DNA from: Vermamoeba vermiformis | Lineage: Eukaryota > Tubulinea > Echinamoebida | DNA length: 64,000 nt | Assembly: GCA_045837725.1 (NCBI GenBank) | Contig: JBEWZL010000013.1 | Span: forward strand, 600,885 to 664,884 | Reading direction: 5' to 3' | Shown: in pieces, positions 43,868 through 59,265 of the stretch | How the letters are laid out: each line of letters starts with the position of its first letter | How positions within the stretch are numbered: the stretch's first letter is position 1 | Position numbers and translations under genes: made by a program | Notes under the pieces: model-generated | The model's input: the letters and a program-made list of their open reading frames with translations, nothing else | What the model was told of the DNA's origin: nothing | The model's database searches: none

Positions 43868-45873
43868 TTACTGCCTGATGGACTTGAGCTTGTTGCAATC
43901 AACTTTATGCTTTCCCCAGTGCTTTTCTTGGCAGCCTTTTGAGCAATATTGTACAGTTGTGCACGTGGAGCAAGCAGAAAGTTTGTCGGATCTACCGCAA
44001 TGGCCGCACAAACCAGTGACTATGTCACGCTTGATTTCAGCCGCTTTGAAGAATTGCTTGTACTCGATGTAGTTAAAGTCGCTCTCGTAGTAGGCCATGG
44101 CCGCTTTCTTCATTTCGGGCACAGGAGTCATCGAGTGACCGTTGTTTAGTTGGATGTAGCGCTCTTCGATCTGTTTGGCTTTGGAGTGGTATGATCGGCC
44201 TAACTCTTCACCTTTGCCCAGCTTGATCGACAAAGCCGCGAGATTATAATACATGACGTGCAGGTGCGCATCGTCGGGGTGAGCTTTTGCGGTGAAGTTC
44301 AGTGAGGATTGGTAGGCGGACTCCCATTGACCCATCGCGAGCAAGACTTGTGCGCGCATGAAATGGACTTGATAGTTGTTGACATTGAACTGAAGGGCGC
44401 TCTTGAGATCTTTTAGGCAGTAGAAGTAGTTTCCAAGGGCTAGGTAGCACGAGGCTCGGAGTTGGAAGAGGCGTGATCGGCGATCTACCAATAAGCCAAG
44501 CAAGGTGGTGAGGGACACGATAGCCTCGGTGAATTGACCTTGGACAAGTGATATCGCTGCGTGGAGAACGCGAGACTCGAGAGGCTTGATTGGTGCGACG
44601 GTTTGGTAGACAGCAAAAACTGTCGGATTTAGCACGAAAACTCGCTCGTCGCTTAAGAACGCTTCACATAAGAATACGGAAGCTTGGAGCTTATCAAATT
44701 GCGCAGTTTGTACTCCAGCAGTAAACATTTGCTGCGCATATTCGTAAAGCTGAGTCTGTAAATTAAAGAAAATCAGCTCACCGGCCAAAAAAGGATGGAA
44801 TTAAATCCAGAAAAAAAGTTACCTGTTCAGATTTACCAATAGTCCCTCGCGTAGCTTCGGAGATTCTGCTTACGTCTAAATCTTGCGGTTTAATGATCGC
44901 GGCAGATCGAAATTTGTCGAGTGGAGAATCCGACGATAAATCGTTGGTAATTGTGTGCACGGAGGATCTCTTCGTGGGTGTAGAGGGTACTGTAGGGTTG
45001 GCGTTGCATTGATTAATGATTTGATGCACGTTCATTGCAGAAGTGGAAGATTCAGGAGCGGACTTTTCGGTGGAGAGGCCGATGAGCTCGCTTAGTTTTA
45101 TTTTTTTGACCGGGGGACCATCCTTTGGATGTTGGTCAAGTTTGCGTTTCTTCTCGCCTACAGAAATATAAAATGAGCAAGAAAAGCAAGCCGAAAATAT
45201 CGTTTCTTTTGTTGTCAAAAAAAAATAGACAGCACGCTTTTTTTTGGGGCCTAAAAAGTTAAGATTTACCTTCCGTTATAAGGGAGAATAGTGCGTGCAA
45301 GTGTTCGTTAATAGCTCTTTGATCCTTATTTCCATGGTGATGTCTTCCAAGCCTTCGTTGTTCGGATCCTATGCAGATTATCGAGGTCATTTTCGAGTTG
45401 TGGTTGACTTTTAGCCTAATTTAGGCACAATGTATGTATAACGTGACCAATACGATGTCAGAATACGGGTGTTTAAACCAAACGGCGATATTTGTTGCCG
45501 TTCTTCCGAAAACCGTTCAAGGAATCCGGAGCTGGAGTTATGAAAAAGGAATACTCCGAGCAGTAATACCGAGTAAGGTGTTGTCTTAGCGACAAGGAGC
45601 AATAAATAATAATTCTGGTCGTATTTTTACGCATAAATAGGGTCACAATTAAAAAATTATTAGGCTAAATAAAATTTTACGGATGAACTCAGTGAAAAGT
45701 ACAACTGAGCGCCAGAAATCAACTACCAGATTGTTTCATATAAAATAAAGTGCCAAAAAATTAGCCTAATTTTTGATCAAACGCTTACCATCGGTGTCGG
45801 GCTCGTCAATTTCCTCTACTCTTTTTGGGTGGTGTTCATGGTGATGGTCGCCGCTGTGTTTTATGTTTGACAT
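43868..45873 (-). CDS. TPR protein with C-terminal MYND zinc finger
   Basis: Exons 45789-45873, 45270-45368, 44823-45157 and 43868-44755 total 468 residues. The N-terminus is His-rich (HSGDHHHEHHPKR), then a basic linker (KKRKLDQHPKDG). From about residue 175 helical TPR-like repeats run (YEYAQQMFTAG, LRASCYLALGNYFYCLKDLKSAL, LLAMGQWESAYQSS). The last 45 residues are a MYND finger: CGHCGRSDKLSACSTC, then VQYCSKGCQEKHWGKHKVDC with all zinc ligands. TPR-MYND proteins usually bind Pro-rich partners. No SET domain is present. Confidence 0.85.
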
Positions 45874-46508
45874 TGTATTATGGTGGTGTGGCGGCTTTTG
45901 ATAATTAAAATATTGTCAATTTGTTGGGTGATTGGGGCTCGGAAATTTTCTTTAAACCCGAATTTACGCGAGTCCCGATCTGAAGTGTTTAAATGAGTGT
46001 CCTACGACTGGGAACACCTTAGGAACAATTAATGAAGGCTTATGAGCGAAGATATTTTCCCGAGAGTGCGTCTAAGAGGGGAGGGGCTCGAGTTTTCGGA
46101 TCCTCAAAAACACGAAAAAACGAAAATAAAAAATATGTCCGTAGATTTCCCACGTTGTTTTTCAAGGCGCGTGGAACTCCTCCGCACCGCTTACTACTGT
46201 CCAACTAGCAAGAATGGTAGTGCCCGATCGCTCGAGTACACGCGCAAGTAACTCCTATTTAACAATTTGCTTCATTTGTGCGGGGTAAGGTTGCTGTCGC
46301 ACAGATGTGGTACCGTTTATCACGACCGTGTTATCCTTGCCTTTGATGGCGTAAAGAAGTCCAACATAATGCGTAATCAATCAAGGTGTCAACAAGGCAA
46401 TTAAAAGATTCCGTCAATCAATCACAGGTAATGTCCTAAAAACAGCACACAATCGAGGCGTAATTTCCATTGTTTGACTTCAGAAAGATTCCCACTACGG
46501 GTACGGGT
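45874..46508. other. Intergenic, no gene supported
   Basis: An open frame at 46042-46251 (+) lacks any recognisable domain, has no splice partners and carries long basic stretches; I do not call it. The region separates two minus-strand genes. Confidence 0.4.
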
Positions 46509-47497
46509 TTACTGTAGGCCATACTTTGAATACAGCTCTCTACGCTTCTTTTCTGTGCTACTTTGTTTTCCGACGGACGAAGAAGAAGACGACAGTAATG
46601 AATCAAACTCCTCGTCTTCATCTTCCTCGATGTTTAATGACTCTACTAATCGACGGCCGTTTCGTTTGTTTCGCTTGTGGAGCACGTAGCATCCGAAGGC
46701 GCAGAATCCTACAGCCATCAAGAATATTGCGATAACAACGACGACTGCGACGATGAGGTACGTTCCATGAACTAATTATAAATGACGTTAAACTGCGATC
46801 CTATTCATCTCGCAAAAATCTGCGCACAAGGATTTAAAATCGTTACTTTTAGCATTAATTAATTTGGCTGAGAATGGAATTGTGAACCGACAACAAAAGC
46901 TTTGAGTAACTAGACAACATCACTATTCGTCTATCAACTTACTTGAGCATTGTCTGAACAGCCAGTCCTCGCACTTCACGTCGTTACCAAAAAATCCACC
47001 TGAGAGGAATGTGTTAGGATTGCTGTCGATCTTTCTTCGATACGTATGCAGTTAGCGTACGAAGCTACTCACCGTCAATGCAAGTCAACGTGCTCTCGCA
47101 CCAATTGCACTTCCAATTGTTAGTACAGCCACTGCAATCTTTAAAGTGACTGCATGGCAAGGTTGAGTTGTCCTCGGCTAGGATAACTTTAAATAATGGG
47201 TTGTAAGTATTGTTTTGTAACGTGACGAAATAACGCGACACAAGCCACGCGTGCGTTTTTAAAGGTAGAAATCCAGATATGCCAAATCTATTTAATTTAT
47301 TGAAACGACTTAAAATTGTTTTACATTGTGGATATTATAATTTTCGTTTGTAAAAGTAAAATTATGACCGAAGTTAAAATCCGAACAATTACAACGGTCA
47401 CTAAACACTTACCTTCCCGTTCCAACACTTGACCATTTACATTAACTATATACAATATAAATAATAATACAATATTTACAATAAAATATACACGCAT
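46509..47497 (-). CDS. PTTG1IP: PTTG1IP-like single-pass membrane protein with PSI-type Cys domain
   Basis: Four exons; start at 47497. Signal peptide YFIVNIVLLFILYIVNVNG, then the Cys-rich domain with CSHFKDCSGCTNNWKCNWC and LTCIDG, a second Cys pair (VKCEDW, RQCS), one membrane helix (YLIVAVVVVIAIFLMAVGF), a basic stop-transfer patch (HKRNKRNGRR), a Ser/acidic stretch and the end EKKRRELYSKYGLQ. The Cys pattern and the KYGL end match PTTG1IP of animals and its protist homologues. In animals it binds securin and moves between membranes and the nucleus. Divergent from the GMC gene across 101 bases. Confidence 0.82.
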
Positions 47498-47598
47498 TGT
47501 TGTTACGTTATCGGGCTTGACAGAAGAGAATAAATTTATTTCACCAGCTCGTTGTTAAAGAAAGGCCACATTCGCGCACCATTTGGATATCTAAACTC

Positions 47599-50081
<2,483 letters not shown>

Positions 50082-50276
50082 ATTCAAATAATATCCGTAA
50101 TAAAGGTATGATTGTAAGATAAGGATTGGAGCGCGCGATTCCTTTGAGAGGATAGAATTTCATTCAAATTTCTTTAATTTTTCGCTAAGATTGAGAAAAC
50201 AACTTAACGCAAACGCGTGCGGCTAACTAAATTACAATTTATCTACAATACAACACCACACTTGCATAATTCAACA
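50082..50276. other. Intergenic spacer
   Basis: About 200 bases between the GMC stop and the PP2C start, same strand. No feature. Confidence 0.4.
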
Positions 50277-51520
50277 ATGAGTCAAATTCCTCGTTTACAC
50301 AACATGGGCCAATTGTCTCGCCCTGTTCTTAATGTTTACTTGGAGCGCAAAGGCAACAAGTTTTTCAAAGTAGGAGTCGCTTCTATGCAAGGATATCGAA
50401 GTAAAATGGAAGATGCCCACACTGTTGCAATGGGCCTTCCCTCGGTAAGTTTTAGTGTTGATCGAGGATCTCGTACTGGCACGAAATAACTTCTCTTTTT
50501 AGAACCCTACATTGAATGCCTTTGGAGTATTCGATGGACACGGAGGATCTCAAGCAGCAATTTATTGCCAAAAGCATTTCGCAGACCATATTGACAAGAT
50601 CAAGAGTTTGTCTCCGGAAGAGATCGAGGCCGCAGTTGTCCGATTAGACGAGAAATTTTTAACTGGTAAAGTTAAAAATGTAGTATTTTTATTATTTGGT
50701 CGTCTAACTGTTGTTTCAGAATACAAAGCGGAGGCAGGCTGCACTGCAACCTTTGCGCTTGTAAATACTGAATCATCGGGCTCAATGACGGTGGCGATTG
50801 GAAATGTTGGTGATTCAAGATCACTTTTGATTAGAGCCAACGGAGAGTTTTCTTTCGTAACCAAGGACCACAAGCCTGATGACAAACCAGAAAAAAAGAG
50901 AATTTTGCGAGCGAATGGATCCGTTTTCCGACACCGTGTTGGTGGCACTTTGGCCTTATCGAGGGCCATTGGAGACAAGGACTTTAAAGATAACGATGCC
51001 TTGCCATTAGAACAGCAGCAGGTAAGATGAATCTTTGCTACTACTTGCGCGGGACAGCTTACAACAACTCATAATATATAATGCTTCAAACAGGTGTCAC
51101 CTCTACCCGATGTATCGCTGTTCACTGCTCAGCCTGGCGACATGCTCATCATGTGCTGCGATGGTTTGTTCGAGTGCATGTCTAACGAGGGTAAGGCTAG
51201 CACTTCAACATCTATTAGTCATGTCTAACCATTACTTAGAGCTCGTGAAGTATATTTTGAACGGGTTGAAGAAATCTGACGACATTGCCCTCGTGCTGCG
51301 AGACCTGCTCATGACTTGCGTGGAAGAGAGTGCTGACAACATGACAGCGATGATCGTGCAGTTTACCAACGGTGAAAATTACAACAAACACGGCGAGTTT
51401 ATTCCTGGACCGTATTTTGAGGGCAGTGAGGACTTTGCTGCAGCTTGGTCAGAAAACATTGCCAAGTACGGTCTGACTAAAGATCAAGTTTTGCCCAAGA
51501 CTCAACACATCTCGGCGTAA
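50277..51520 (+). CDS. PP2C-family Ser/Thr protein phosphatase
   Basis: Metal-dependent phosphatase. Motifs in order: VGVASMQGYRSKMEDAH, FGVFDGHGG, EAGCTATFAL, GNVGDSRSLL, VTKDHKP, RVGGTLALSRAIGDKDFK, GDMLIMCCDGLFECMS and SADNMTAMIVQF, so the Mg/Mn-binding aspartates are present. One intron (about 50665-50718) is 54 bases and open in frame, so retention would add 18 residues. The C-terminal tail of about 55 residues after the catalytic core is unremarkable. Confidence 0.92.
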
Positions 51521-51678
51521 TGTATGTGCACATACATCTCATGAGATAAATAAGGCTTTGGAGCACGTGTATTAAACTATTTTTAGAAGTGTCACCAGCG
51601 TCATTTCATCTTTTGTCTTTTAATGATGGAATTATCTATGCGTTTATTTCGTCTACCGTTGGCTCAACGAGTGTTTAA
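51521..51678. other. Intergenic spacer
   Basis: Short spacer between the PP2C and GH92 genes. No feature seen. Confidence 0.4.
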
Positions 51679-54600
51679 ATGCTACCACTAAAGTTGGCTG
51701 TTTTGCTAATTTTAGTTGCTGGATACAGCAGTACGTGACACAACAATTAATTTTAAAGGCGCCGTATTTATGAATCAATTGTTTAGGCAGGCTTATTGAT
51801 TATGTTGACACACACGTTGGTACTGGAGGAAACGGCTTTGGGTATGATTGAAAAATTAAAAGTGAAGACAAAATAATTATTATTAACAATATAGACAACA
51901 TAAATCGTGTTGTAGTACTACCTAGTGTCTAATCAATTTTACTGAATATGTAATTTAAATAATTACAAATTTAATTAGCCGATCTTAATTATAAATATCT
52001 CAGGCGGCAAAATGTGAATAATCTTCCAAGTTCTGTTTCGTTAAAATTATTATAAAACGATTATTTTTGTTCAGAATTGGGTCAACGCCTCCTGGAGCAC
52101 AACGACCCTTTGGATTAGCCCGAGTTGGTCCCGACACTGTTCAAGTGGATGACATACAGATTCCATTCAATCATTTTGGAGGATACTACTACGACGGTAA
52201 TATGAATCTAATTAGTTTGCATTAATTCTCATTCGACGATATAGATCCTCAAATCCGTCTTTTCAGTCACACGCACATGGTTGGCTCTGGTGTTTTGGAC
52301 TATGGTACGATGTGTGCATGTTACGTATGTGTATTAATACCATTAGGTACCATTGGCGTCATGCCTATTGCGCACTATCCCGCGACTGGTGACATTCGTG
52401 ACGACAACTTCCGCTCGTACTATACGCATGATGAAGAGCGTGCAGAGCCAGGTTACTATAAGGTACGAGTTGTGACGAGCGTTCAGACACAGCAACTAAC
52501 GTTTTAATAGGTGCACCTCAAAGACAACTTTGTGACAGTCGAATTAACTGCCACCGAACAAGTTGCTGCACATCGGTACACTTACATGCCTGGATACACC
52601 AACAAAGTAGTGCTGTTTGATATTAGGTATTTTAATGTGGCGATACAAGCAAAACAATCGAACTGACTGATCTCTCTACAGCTACACGTTGCATCCAAAG
52701 AGTTGCAAGAACTCATTCGTCACCATCGACGTAGCGAACAGTGAAGTGTCGGGCTGGGTCTTAAATCAAGGCGGACTATCTGGACGATTCGGAGGTACGT
52801 GCGTGCTCGAGTTACAGACGTTGATCACGAGCACACTCACTCAATCAACTAGGTTACACGAGCTATTTTGTGGCTTCCTTTCCCAAGGGGGCGATTGCGC
52901 AGTACGGCACGTGGCAAGGCAAGACAGTGAATGGCAACGCAGTCGCAGCTAATGGTACGGATGTTGGTGGCTTTGTCGTGCTCAACACAGGCTCTTCAAA
53001 CAGCGTGGAGTTCTTCGTCGGACTGTCTTCAATCAGCATCGACCAGGCTAGAACAAATATCCAAGGTAAAGCAAACGAGCTCATTGTAGTTAATATTCTA
53101 ATGCGACGTATGCAGCACAAATCAACGGCCGAAATTTCGATGCCATCAGAACTGAAACCCAAGTGAGTCTTGTTTTAAAGTGATCTCACTCGAACTTTTG
53201 AATTGACACTACGTTTTAAGAACATTTGGGAGAGCACATTAAAGACCGTCGAAGTCACTGGCACCGTTGACGTGGACAAGTTCTACACTGCATTGTACCA
53301 CGCGTTCATGGCACCCACAATCTTCGACGAGGCAGGTGGAGCCTATCTGGGCTTTGACAACAAAGTGCATCAACTTGGATCAGACCAAAAGCATTACTAC
53401 ACCGACATGAGCATTTGGGACGTGCACCGTACCGAATTTCCTTTCTTGGGACTCGTCAGACCTGATATCTTGAGTGACATCGTCAAATCTTTGCTGCTAA
53501 TGTATCAACAGGGCGGATATTTGCCTCGCTGGCCCATGGCTAATGGTAAGAGCAGCCATCAATCTCGCTTTATGTACGATCTAACGTCGTCATTTGTAGG
53601 CTACACGGACTGCATGGAGGGCACGCATGCGATTAATATTATAGTAGACGCCTATCTTCGTGCAGACATTGATGATTTTGACTTATCACTAGCCTACAAA
53701 GCTATGAAGCAAAGTGCAACTCAACCTCAACCACACGCTGGTCGTACAGGTCTCAGTCAATACATTTCTCTTGGCTACGTACCTTATGACGTGGATAAGA
53801 AGGGAGCGGTGCTCACACAGTCCTTTGCATGTAAGTATCCATCTTTCGTATATGTAAAACTGATTTGTTTCTCAGACGATGACTGGGCGTTGGGGAACTA
53901 TGCAACGGCCTTAAACTTCACTGGCGATGCCCAAATGTTCTACGGCCGCAGTCAAAACTACAAGAATGTTTGGAACAGTCAATATAAGTTCTTCTGTCCC
54001 AAGACCACAGCTGGCAAGTGGGAGTGTCCCGAGACTTGGATCAACGTTTTCGATGAGCGCTATGTCGAGGGCGATGCTTGGCATTACAGGTACGTGCATC
54101 TAAATTGATTAATGTAATAAGCACGTGTTCTTCAGATGGTATGCTCCGCAAGACATCGCGGGGCTCATTACAATGTTCGGTGGCAAAGAAGCATTTGTGG
54201 GACAACTCACCTACTTCTTTGACATGGCGGAATACGACCCCTTCAATGTGCTTCCCAATCCTTATTACTGGGCTGGAAATGAGCCTGACATTCTATCCGC
54301 GTACCTCTTCAATTTTGCTGGACGCGCGGATCTGACACAAAAATACGCGCGATGGTACATGCACAACAAGTTCACTATGCAGCCTGACGGTATTCCTGGT
54401 ACGTGTACTACTCGGCTAAGGAAAGTAGCTGACTTCTCCTTTAGGCAACGACGACTACGGCACCATGTCCTCGTGGTTCATGTTCAGCGCGCTTGGTTTC
54501 TATCCTCTTGCGGGCAGCGATGTTTACATTGTTGGCTCGCCGCTTTATGACAATGTGACTATTCATCGTCCTGCTGGGGATCTTACAGTCACCGCTTACA

Positions 54601-54828
54601 ATTCAGGTACGTCGAGTAATAAGTCTTTGTGGCTGTATGGAGCCCAGGGCTGGATATAGTCGAGCTAATACCACGTGTTCAGGCAAGTTCAACATTTACG
54701 TACAAAAAGCTGCTATCAATGGCGTTCCTATTGACATGCTCAACAACCCGTTCTTCAAAGCCTCGCAGATCCGTAATAAGGCTACTATCGAGTTTTGGAT
54801 GAGCGACACACCTTTGGTCAAGAAATAG
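51679..54828 (+). CDS. GH92 alpha-mannosidase, secreted
   Basis: A gene of more than ten exons starting MLPLKLAVLLILVAGYS, a signal peptide. GH92 features: VDTHVGTGG near the N-terminus, PFGLARVGPDT, SHTHMVGSG, the central YTDMSIWDVHRTEFP, GYTDCMEGTHA, then GNEPD, IPGNDDYGTMSSWFMFSALGFYP, which carries the catalytic acid region, and YVGSP-like YIVGSPLYD. Bacterial relatives are Ca-dependent exo-mannosidases acting on N-glycans and yeast mannan. A secreted or lysosomal enzyme that digests fungal or bacterial glycans would suit a phagotroph. Total length about 740 residues is normal. Confidence 0.9.
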
Positions 54829-54927
54829 AACGCTTAATCGATAGTCTGTTGCTAGCCATGTCGTAATGGCGACATTAATTCACTCACATTTCGATTGTTG
54901 GCGCTATTTATAAAACAAGATTGATTT

Positions 54928-57900
54928 TTACAATTGAAACACGGTGCTGTTGTGCTGCGTGATGGCCTGTTGCAAAGCCCTTCGAGTGATGACACCGATC
55001 AGCTTGCCGTGTTTCGTCACAAATCCATTATGCAGACGCATCGATATAAACAGTAAATGGACTTGTGTCAGCGGTGTTTCGGGCTCGAAGTGAATCGGAG
55101 CTGTCGTGATCAAGTCTTTCAATTTGTTCAGCAGCTTGATCTTCTTTTTCTTCTGCTTGTATAACATCTTTTCGTACATGATTTGCATTTCTGCCGTGCG
55201 ATTTTCTTGCTCTAAGACTTCCCTTTGTTCTTCTTTCTCTCGATTCAGCGCGTATTGCATCTTCGTTATGAATGACAACAGTGATTCGTAGTTCGTTGAT
55301 CCTAACAGCAATCGATTCGCTTCAGTATCTACGACAGGGATGGTGTATTGCCTGAAGTTTTCTGTTGTCGCGTATCGTTGCAAAAAGTCTTTCAACTCGC
55401 GCATGGTGACCTTTTGTGCCAGCACCATACCAACATTGTTGTCCATAATGTCTTTTGCTTGCAATGACACGGAGCTGAATTGGTGTTAGTATTCAGTCGC
55501 AGATGGTATTCATTGCGCGTACCCAGTTTGCAAGTCGTCCAAGAAAGGCAAGCCTCTAATTAGGGAAATGCTGTCGAAGATGGACAACGACAGCTTGGAG
55601 GCTACGGCTTTCGAAATCAACACAGCAGCAAACATTGGCAGGGCAAAGCTCAATTTACCAGTCATTTCGAACATGACAATCGAAATGTTGATGGTGTGCG
55701 TTGTGCCTGCTGTCATGGCCACTGCACCGATCATCGCGTACACACCGGGGGAGAGTGAGGCTAGGACAAGTTAGTTTTCACGCGAAAAAACATTACAACG
55801 TACCTCCACCCGTGCCAGCGTTTACAGCCTCGCCTAGCAATCGTCCAAAGGCAGCACCGGTAGCCAAGATCGGATTCACCGAACCCATCGGTACTGGTAC
55901 TGAGAGCGTAATGACGAACAAGAACATCTGAGCGATACGCGATTAGTACCATGGAGAATGTAGACGATGAGTATTACTTACACGAATTAAAATGAAGCGC
56001 GTCAGTGAAAGGTAAATGTTGTCACTGCCCCAATCAACGTTCAATTTGCCCGGTCCGTAAGGTACCAACGAACTCGATCTGAACAAGTCTTGCATGGCAG
56101 CCAATCCTCCCAACTGTAATAACATTAGCATTTGATTGTAGCTATGATATGCAATCAACTCTTACCCCGACTGTGTCGTCCACAAGTGTCAGAGCACCCG
56201 TGATAAATGCGACAGTAAAGGCGTAGGGGAATGGTCTATAAATGCATATATTAGCCATGTTTAATCGCTAAGTACGCGCTCGTACCCTAAGATCTTCCAC
56301 TTTTCAGAATGAGCCCGGCGGAATTTGATCCAGCGCGTGTTGATGATGACACAAAGTGAGCCAATAATACCGCCAATAACACCTAGTGAGGCATTTGATT
56401 AACACGCTGTTCGTGATACCATCTTCTGGCTCTTACCCATGGCGCAGAAAATGAAAAATTCGTACGATCTCATCGTGTTTTCGTTGGCGAAAGAGGTCGT
56501 CAAGAACGGATCCAATTCCGCTACGCCAAAGGTTAGTCGATTTGGCTTATAGTATACAAGCGACACTCACGTTTGCCTTTAGCAAGGTTGCTCAACACTT
56601 TGCTGAGAATACCACTCGTCGTTGCAGCGATGAATGCAAACCAATAGTTACGCAGCGGATAGTAGGTCGAGGTAGTTTCGACACTGAACAACACTCCTCC
56701 CAATGGACTGCCGAAAGTGCCTGCCACTCCACACGCGCACGCAGCGGCGAGCATTTGTTGTTTCAAAACAGGATTCTAACGAGCAATGAATAAGTCGTCT
56801 GATCACAACGAGAAGGGACAAGCTTACACGGCGAAGTCGTCTGAATATAATCGTCTTGCTGAGCTGATTCGCAACGGCACTCGACACGTGCACGAAGGGA
56901 CCGTCCTTTCCGATAAAGAGACCTTTCATATGATTAGAAAAGTGCTATTGGCGGTGCTAGGAAAGTGTTACTTACCAGATCCGAGCGAGGCGATGAGACC
57001 CAAGTACTTCGCAATGAGCGTCTTCAATGAGAGATACTGTTGCAACATGACACCGGACAAAATACTTCGCATTTCGGGGATACCCGAACCTGTGCAGTGT
57101 TAATAAAAGTTGATTGATAGTAATATCGCCGCACGTACCAGCTGCAGTGGGACTGATGGTGTGCGTGAAGAACAATGACAGTCCCACGAATAGAACGGTG
57201 TGAATGACCCAAAACAAGGCTTGTAGCCACACGTTTGCCGACCACGTCAACATGAATGCGCGCACTAAACGAGTTGTTAGGCCAAAACCTTGCACTTGTT
57301 GTCTATGCTGCACTTACGGTACACGATGAACGACACGCAAAAGTCCGAAGCGACGCTCAGCACGGCAGTCACGACGCCGAGTGTCAGCAAGAACAACAGC
57401 ATCAAGTTGGGTTCTCCTAAGGACCAAAACCAACGCAAGAATTTGGCTTTAAAGCTGAGCTTTGGCGGCACTGGTGGTTTTGGTGCTGCTCGCGGCAATT
57501 GGCTTGATTTCCTTCGCTGCGGTGGCGATTAGTAAAAACTTTGCGTAATAGCGGATCGCAAAATTGTGAATCGATTTGGACTAGGACAATTTGAAAACAA
57601 CACTCGGATAATTACCTTGCGCATTTGTTTCGCTATTTCTCGTGCTTGAGCTTGTAATTCTTCCCTGTAACTTCCGTAGATCGTCTGCGCATATTGCATA
57701 TTGTCTAAATATTTTTAGCGGCAATTTTTCTAGTGTGTAATAATAACTAGTTCTCACCTGTCTCATTGCTTGTTTGTTTCGAATTTTCCGGATTTGAACC
57801 CAATAAATTGCTTTCTTCTGACGGAGGCAAAAAAGATGGAATTCCAGGCGCGTAGTCTATATTAATTACATCTAGAAGTAACAAATTAGCGAAGATTCAG

Positions 57901-58125
57901 TTTTTTTTAATTTATTTTTTTATCATTTTGTTACGGTAAAATTGCTAGACAGCAAAAATGATTTCAAGTCGTTTAATTAATTATAACTAAATTATTCTAT
58001 CGCTTACGTTTGTATTTATCTTCGGAAAAATCAGAGCTGACTCTAGAAATCTCGCTCGAGTCGGATCGAGGAGAGCTATTTCCACTCTCGCTGATAGGAT
58101 CCTCGAGAGGTACATTGGGTTCCAT
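54928..58125 (-). CDS. CLC chloride channel, with Asp at the gating-glutamate position
   Basis: More than ten exons, starting [15 protein letters not shown] with an acidic Ser-rich N-terminus. CLC signatures: [26 protein letters not shown], and [25 protein letters not shown]. Two CBS domains end the protein ([27 protein letters not shown]). The E-x-T-S-T after GVLFS lacks the second (proton) glutamate of exchangers and resembles CLC-1/CLC-2 channels. The family GKEGP motif reads GKDGP here, so the fast-gate glutamate is Asp. The membrane (plasma or contractile vacuole) is not evident. Confidence 0.9.
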
Positions 58126-58256
58126 TACTACGAGTAATGGTTGGTGCACGCGCTCGCTTAAATAATTTATATGAAAATGGCGGTTGGTTTGTTTTTTTCG
58201 GCTGCGCTCGGTCAAAATTGGCTGGAAAAAACCGGGATTTTTCTCGGCAGCAGGCT

Positions 58257-58298
58257 ACTGCCTGGAAAAAAGCGAAATTTCATTTTTTTCCAGGCAGT
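58257..58298. repeat. Hairpin: 15-base perfect inverted repeat
   Basis: ACTGCCTGGAAAAAA at 58257-58271 and its reverse complement at 58284-58298 with a 12-base loop. Related CTGGAAAAAA and TTTTTTCCAGGCA words occur at about 58221 and 58313, so at least four half-sites cluster within 110 bases. Could be a small folded repeat or a fragment of a mobile element. Confidence 0.8.
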
Positions 58299-58367
58299 AC
58301 CGTACATTTTGGCTTTTTTTTCCAGGCACTACCTTATTAGGAAGGTGATGTTCGTGCGTGGCTATGT

Positions 58368-58400
58368 GTTTGCTTGAACTCGTTACTCGTTCAAGCAAAC
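58368..58400. repeat. Hairpin: 11-base perfect inverted repeat
   Basis: GTTTGCTTGAA (58368-58378) and TTCAAGCAAAC (58390-58400) around an 11-base loop. It lies 70 bases from the previous hairpin, upstream of the CLC gene start. Confidence 0.75.
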
Positions 58401-59265
58401 AAATAGCAAACTATACAATAGGAACGACTGGTTTTCGTCGATGTAAATCTTTTTGGTGGTTGAAATCAAAAAAAATGGATGCGAATCCACGTACTGGATT
58501 AGCTTCTCGCGCGCCGAAAAAATATCATTCCAGACTCACCTCCACCTTTACTGCTTTTCCGCTCGTTACCGGCTCGGACTACGTCTCGCCGGTAATTTTC
58601 TCGCTGGGAAAAGCATTAAATTTTGGAGGTTCGTCGGAAAATAGCTATTTCCTTCCGCGCGAACTAGCGAACACAGTGCTTCGGTCCTTCGTGCTCGAAC
58701 ACTAATGCAAAATAATACTACGTATGAATGGCTGCCAATCCAATTAAGCTCGGCGAGTCAGATCGGATGGTGGATCAGAGTCTGTGGACTGTGAATTTAG
58801 ATCGAAGGCGTTGACGTGGCGAGCAAGTAGATAATTAATGCTCATAGGTTGCAAATAGGTAAGCAGTTTTTTTTTTACTTAAAAAGTCCTGCCTCCATAA
58901 TTGTAAAGATACGCGTGCCAATCAGGGCTGTATCGCTTTCTTGACCCGAAATCAATTAATTTTACAATTTGCAATACAGCACCGCACAAATTTATGGTAA
59001 TAATAATTTTCAGTTGTTCATACCGCTCAATGGAGATGGCGAGCAGGAAATACAAATAATCCCCGAAGAATCACAAGAAGTTGGTTTCTCCTTTAATCAA
59101 CAAGGATTGAACGAAAGCTACCAGTATCATATTAAATTAATGACATGCAATGAGCACGAGGATAAGATCTTGCAAAATAGTTCACTTGGGCACGCCGAAA
59201 TCCGTATCAATTGCAAATACAACAACGACAAATTTACGGCATTAGTATTCGATTAAAAGTCAATA

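Larger units (their letters stand above)
58126..59265. other. Intergenic with inverted repeats and one doubtful open frame
   Basis: Upstream part (58126-58400) holds two hairpins listed separately. An open frame at 58969-59256 (FIPLNGDGEQEIQIIPEE, KLMTCNEHEDKIL) looks protein-like in composition but lacks an ATG; it may be an exon of a gene whose start I cannot place, or a remnant. Bases 58400-58960 show nothing clear. Confidence 0.4.

Noticed and set aside
46042-46251. Open frame between the MYND and PTTG1IP genes
   Set aside because: No similarity to any family I know and no conserved features; left as intergenic.
58358-58705. 115-codon open frame on the plus strand
   Set aside because: Begins within a hairpin, has no recognisable domain and no matching splice sites.
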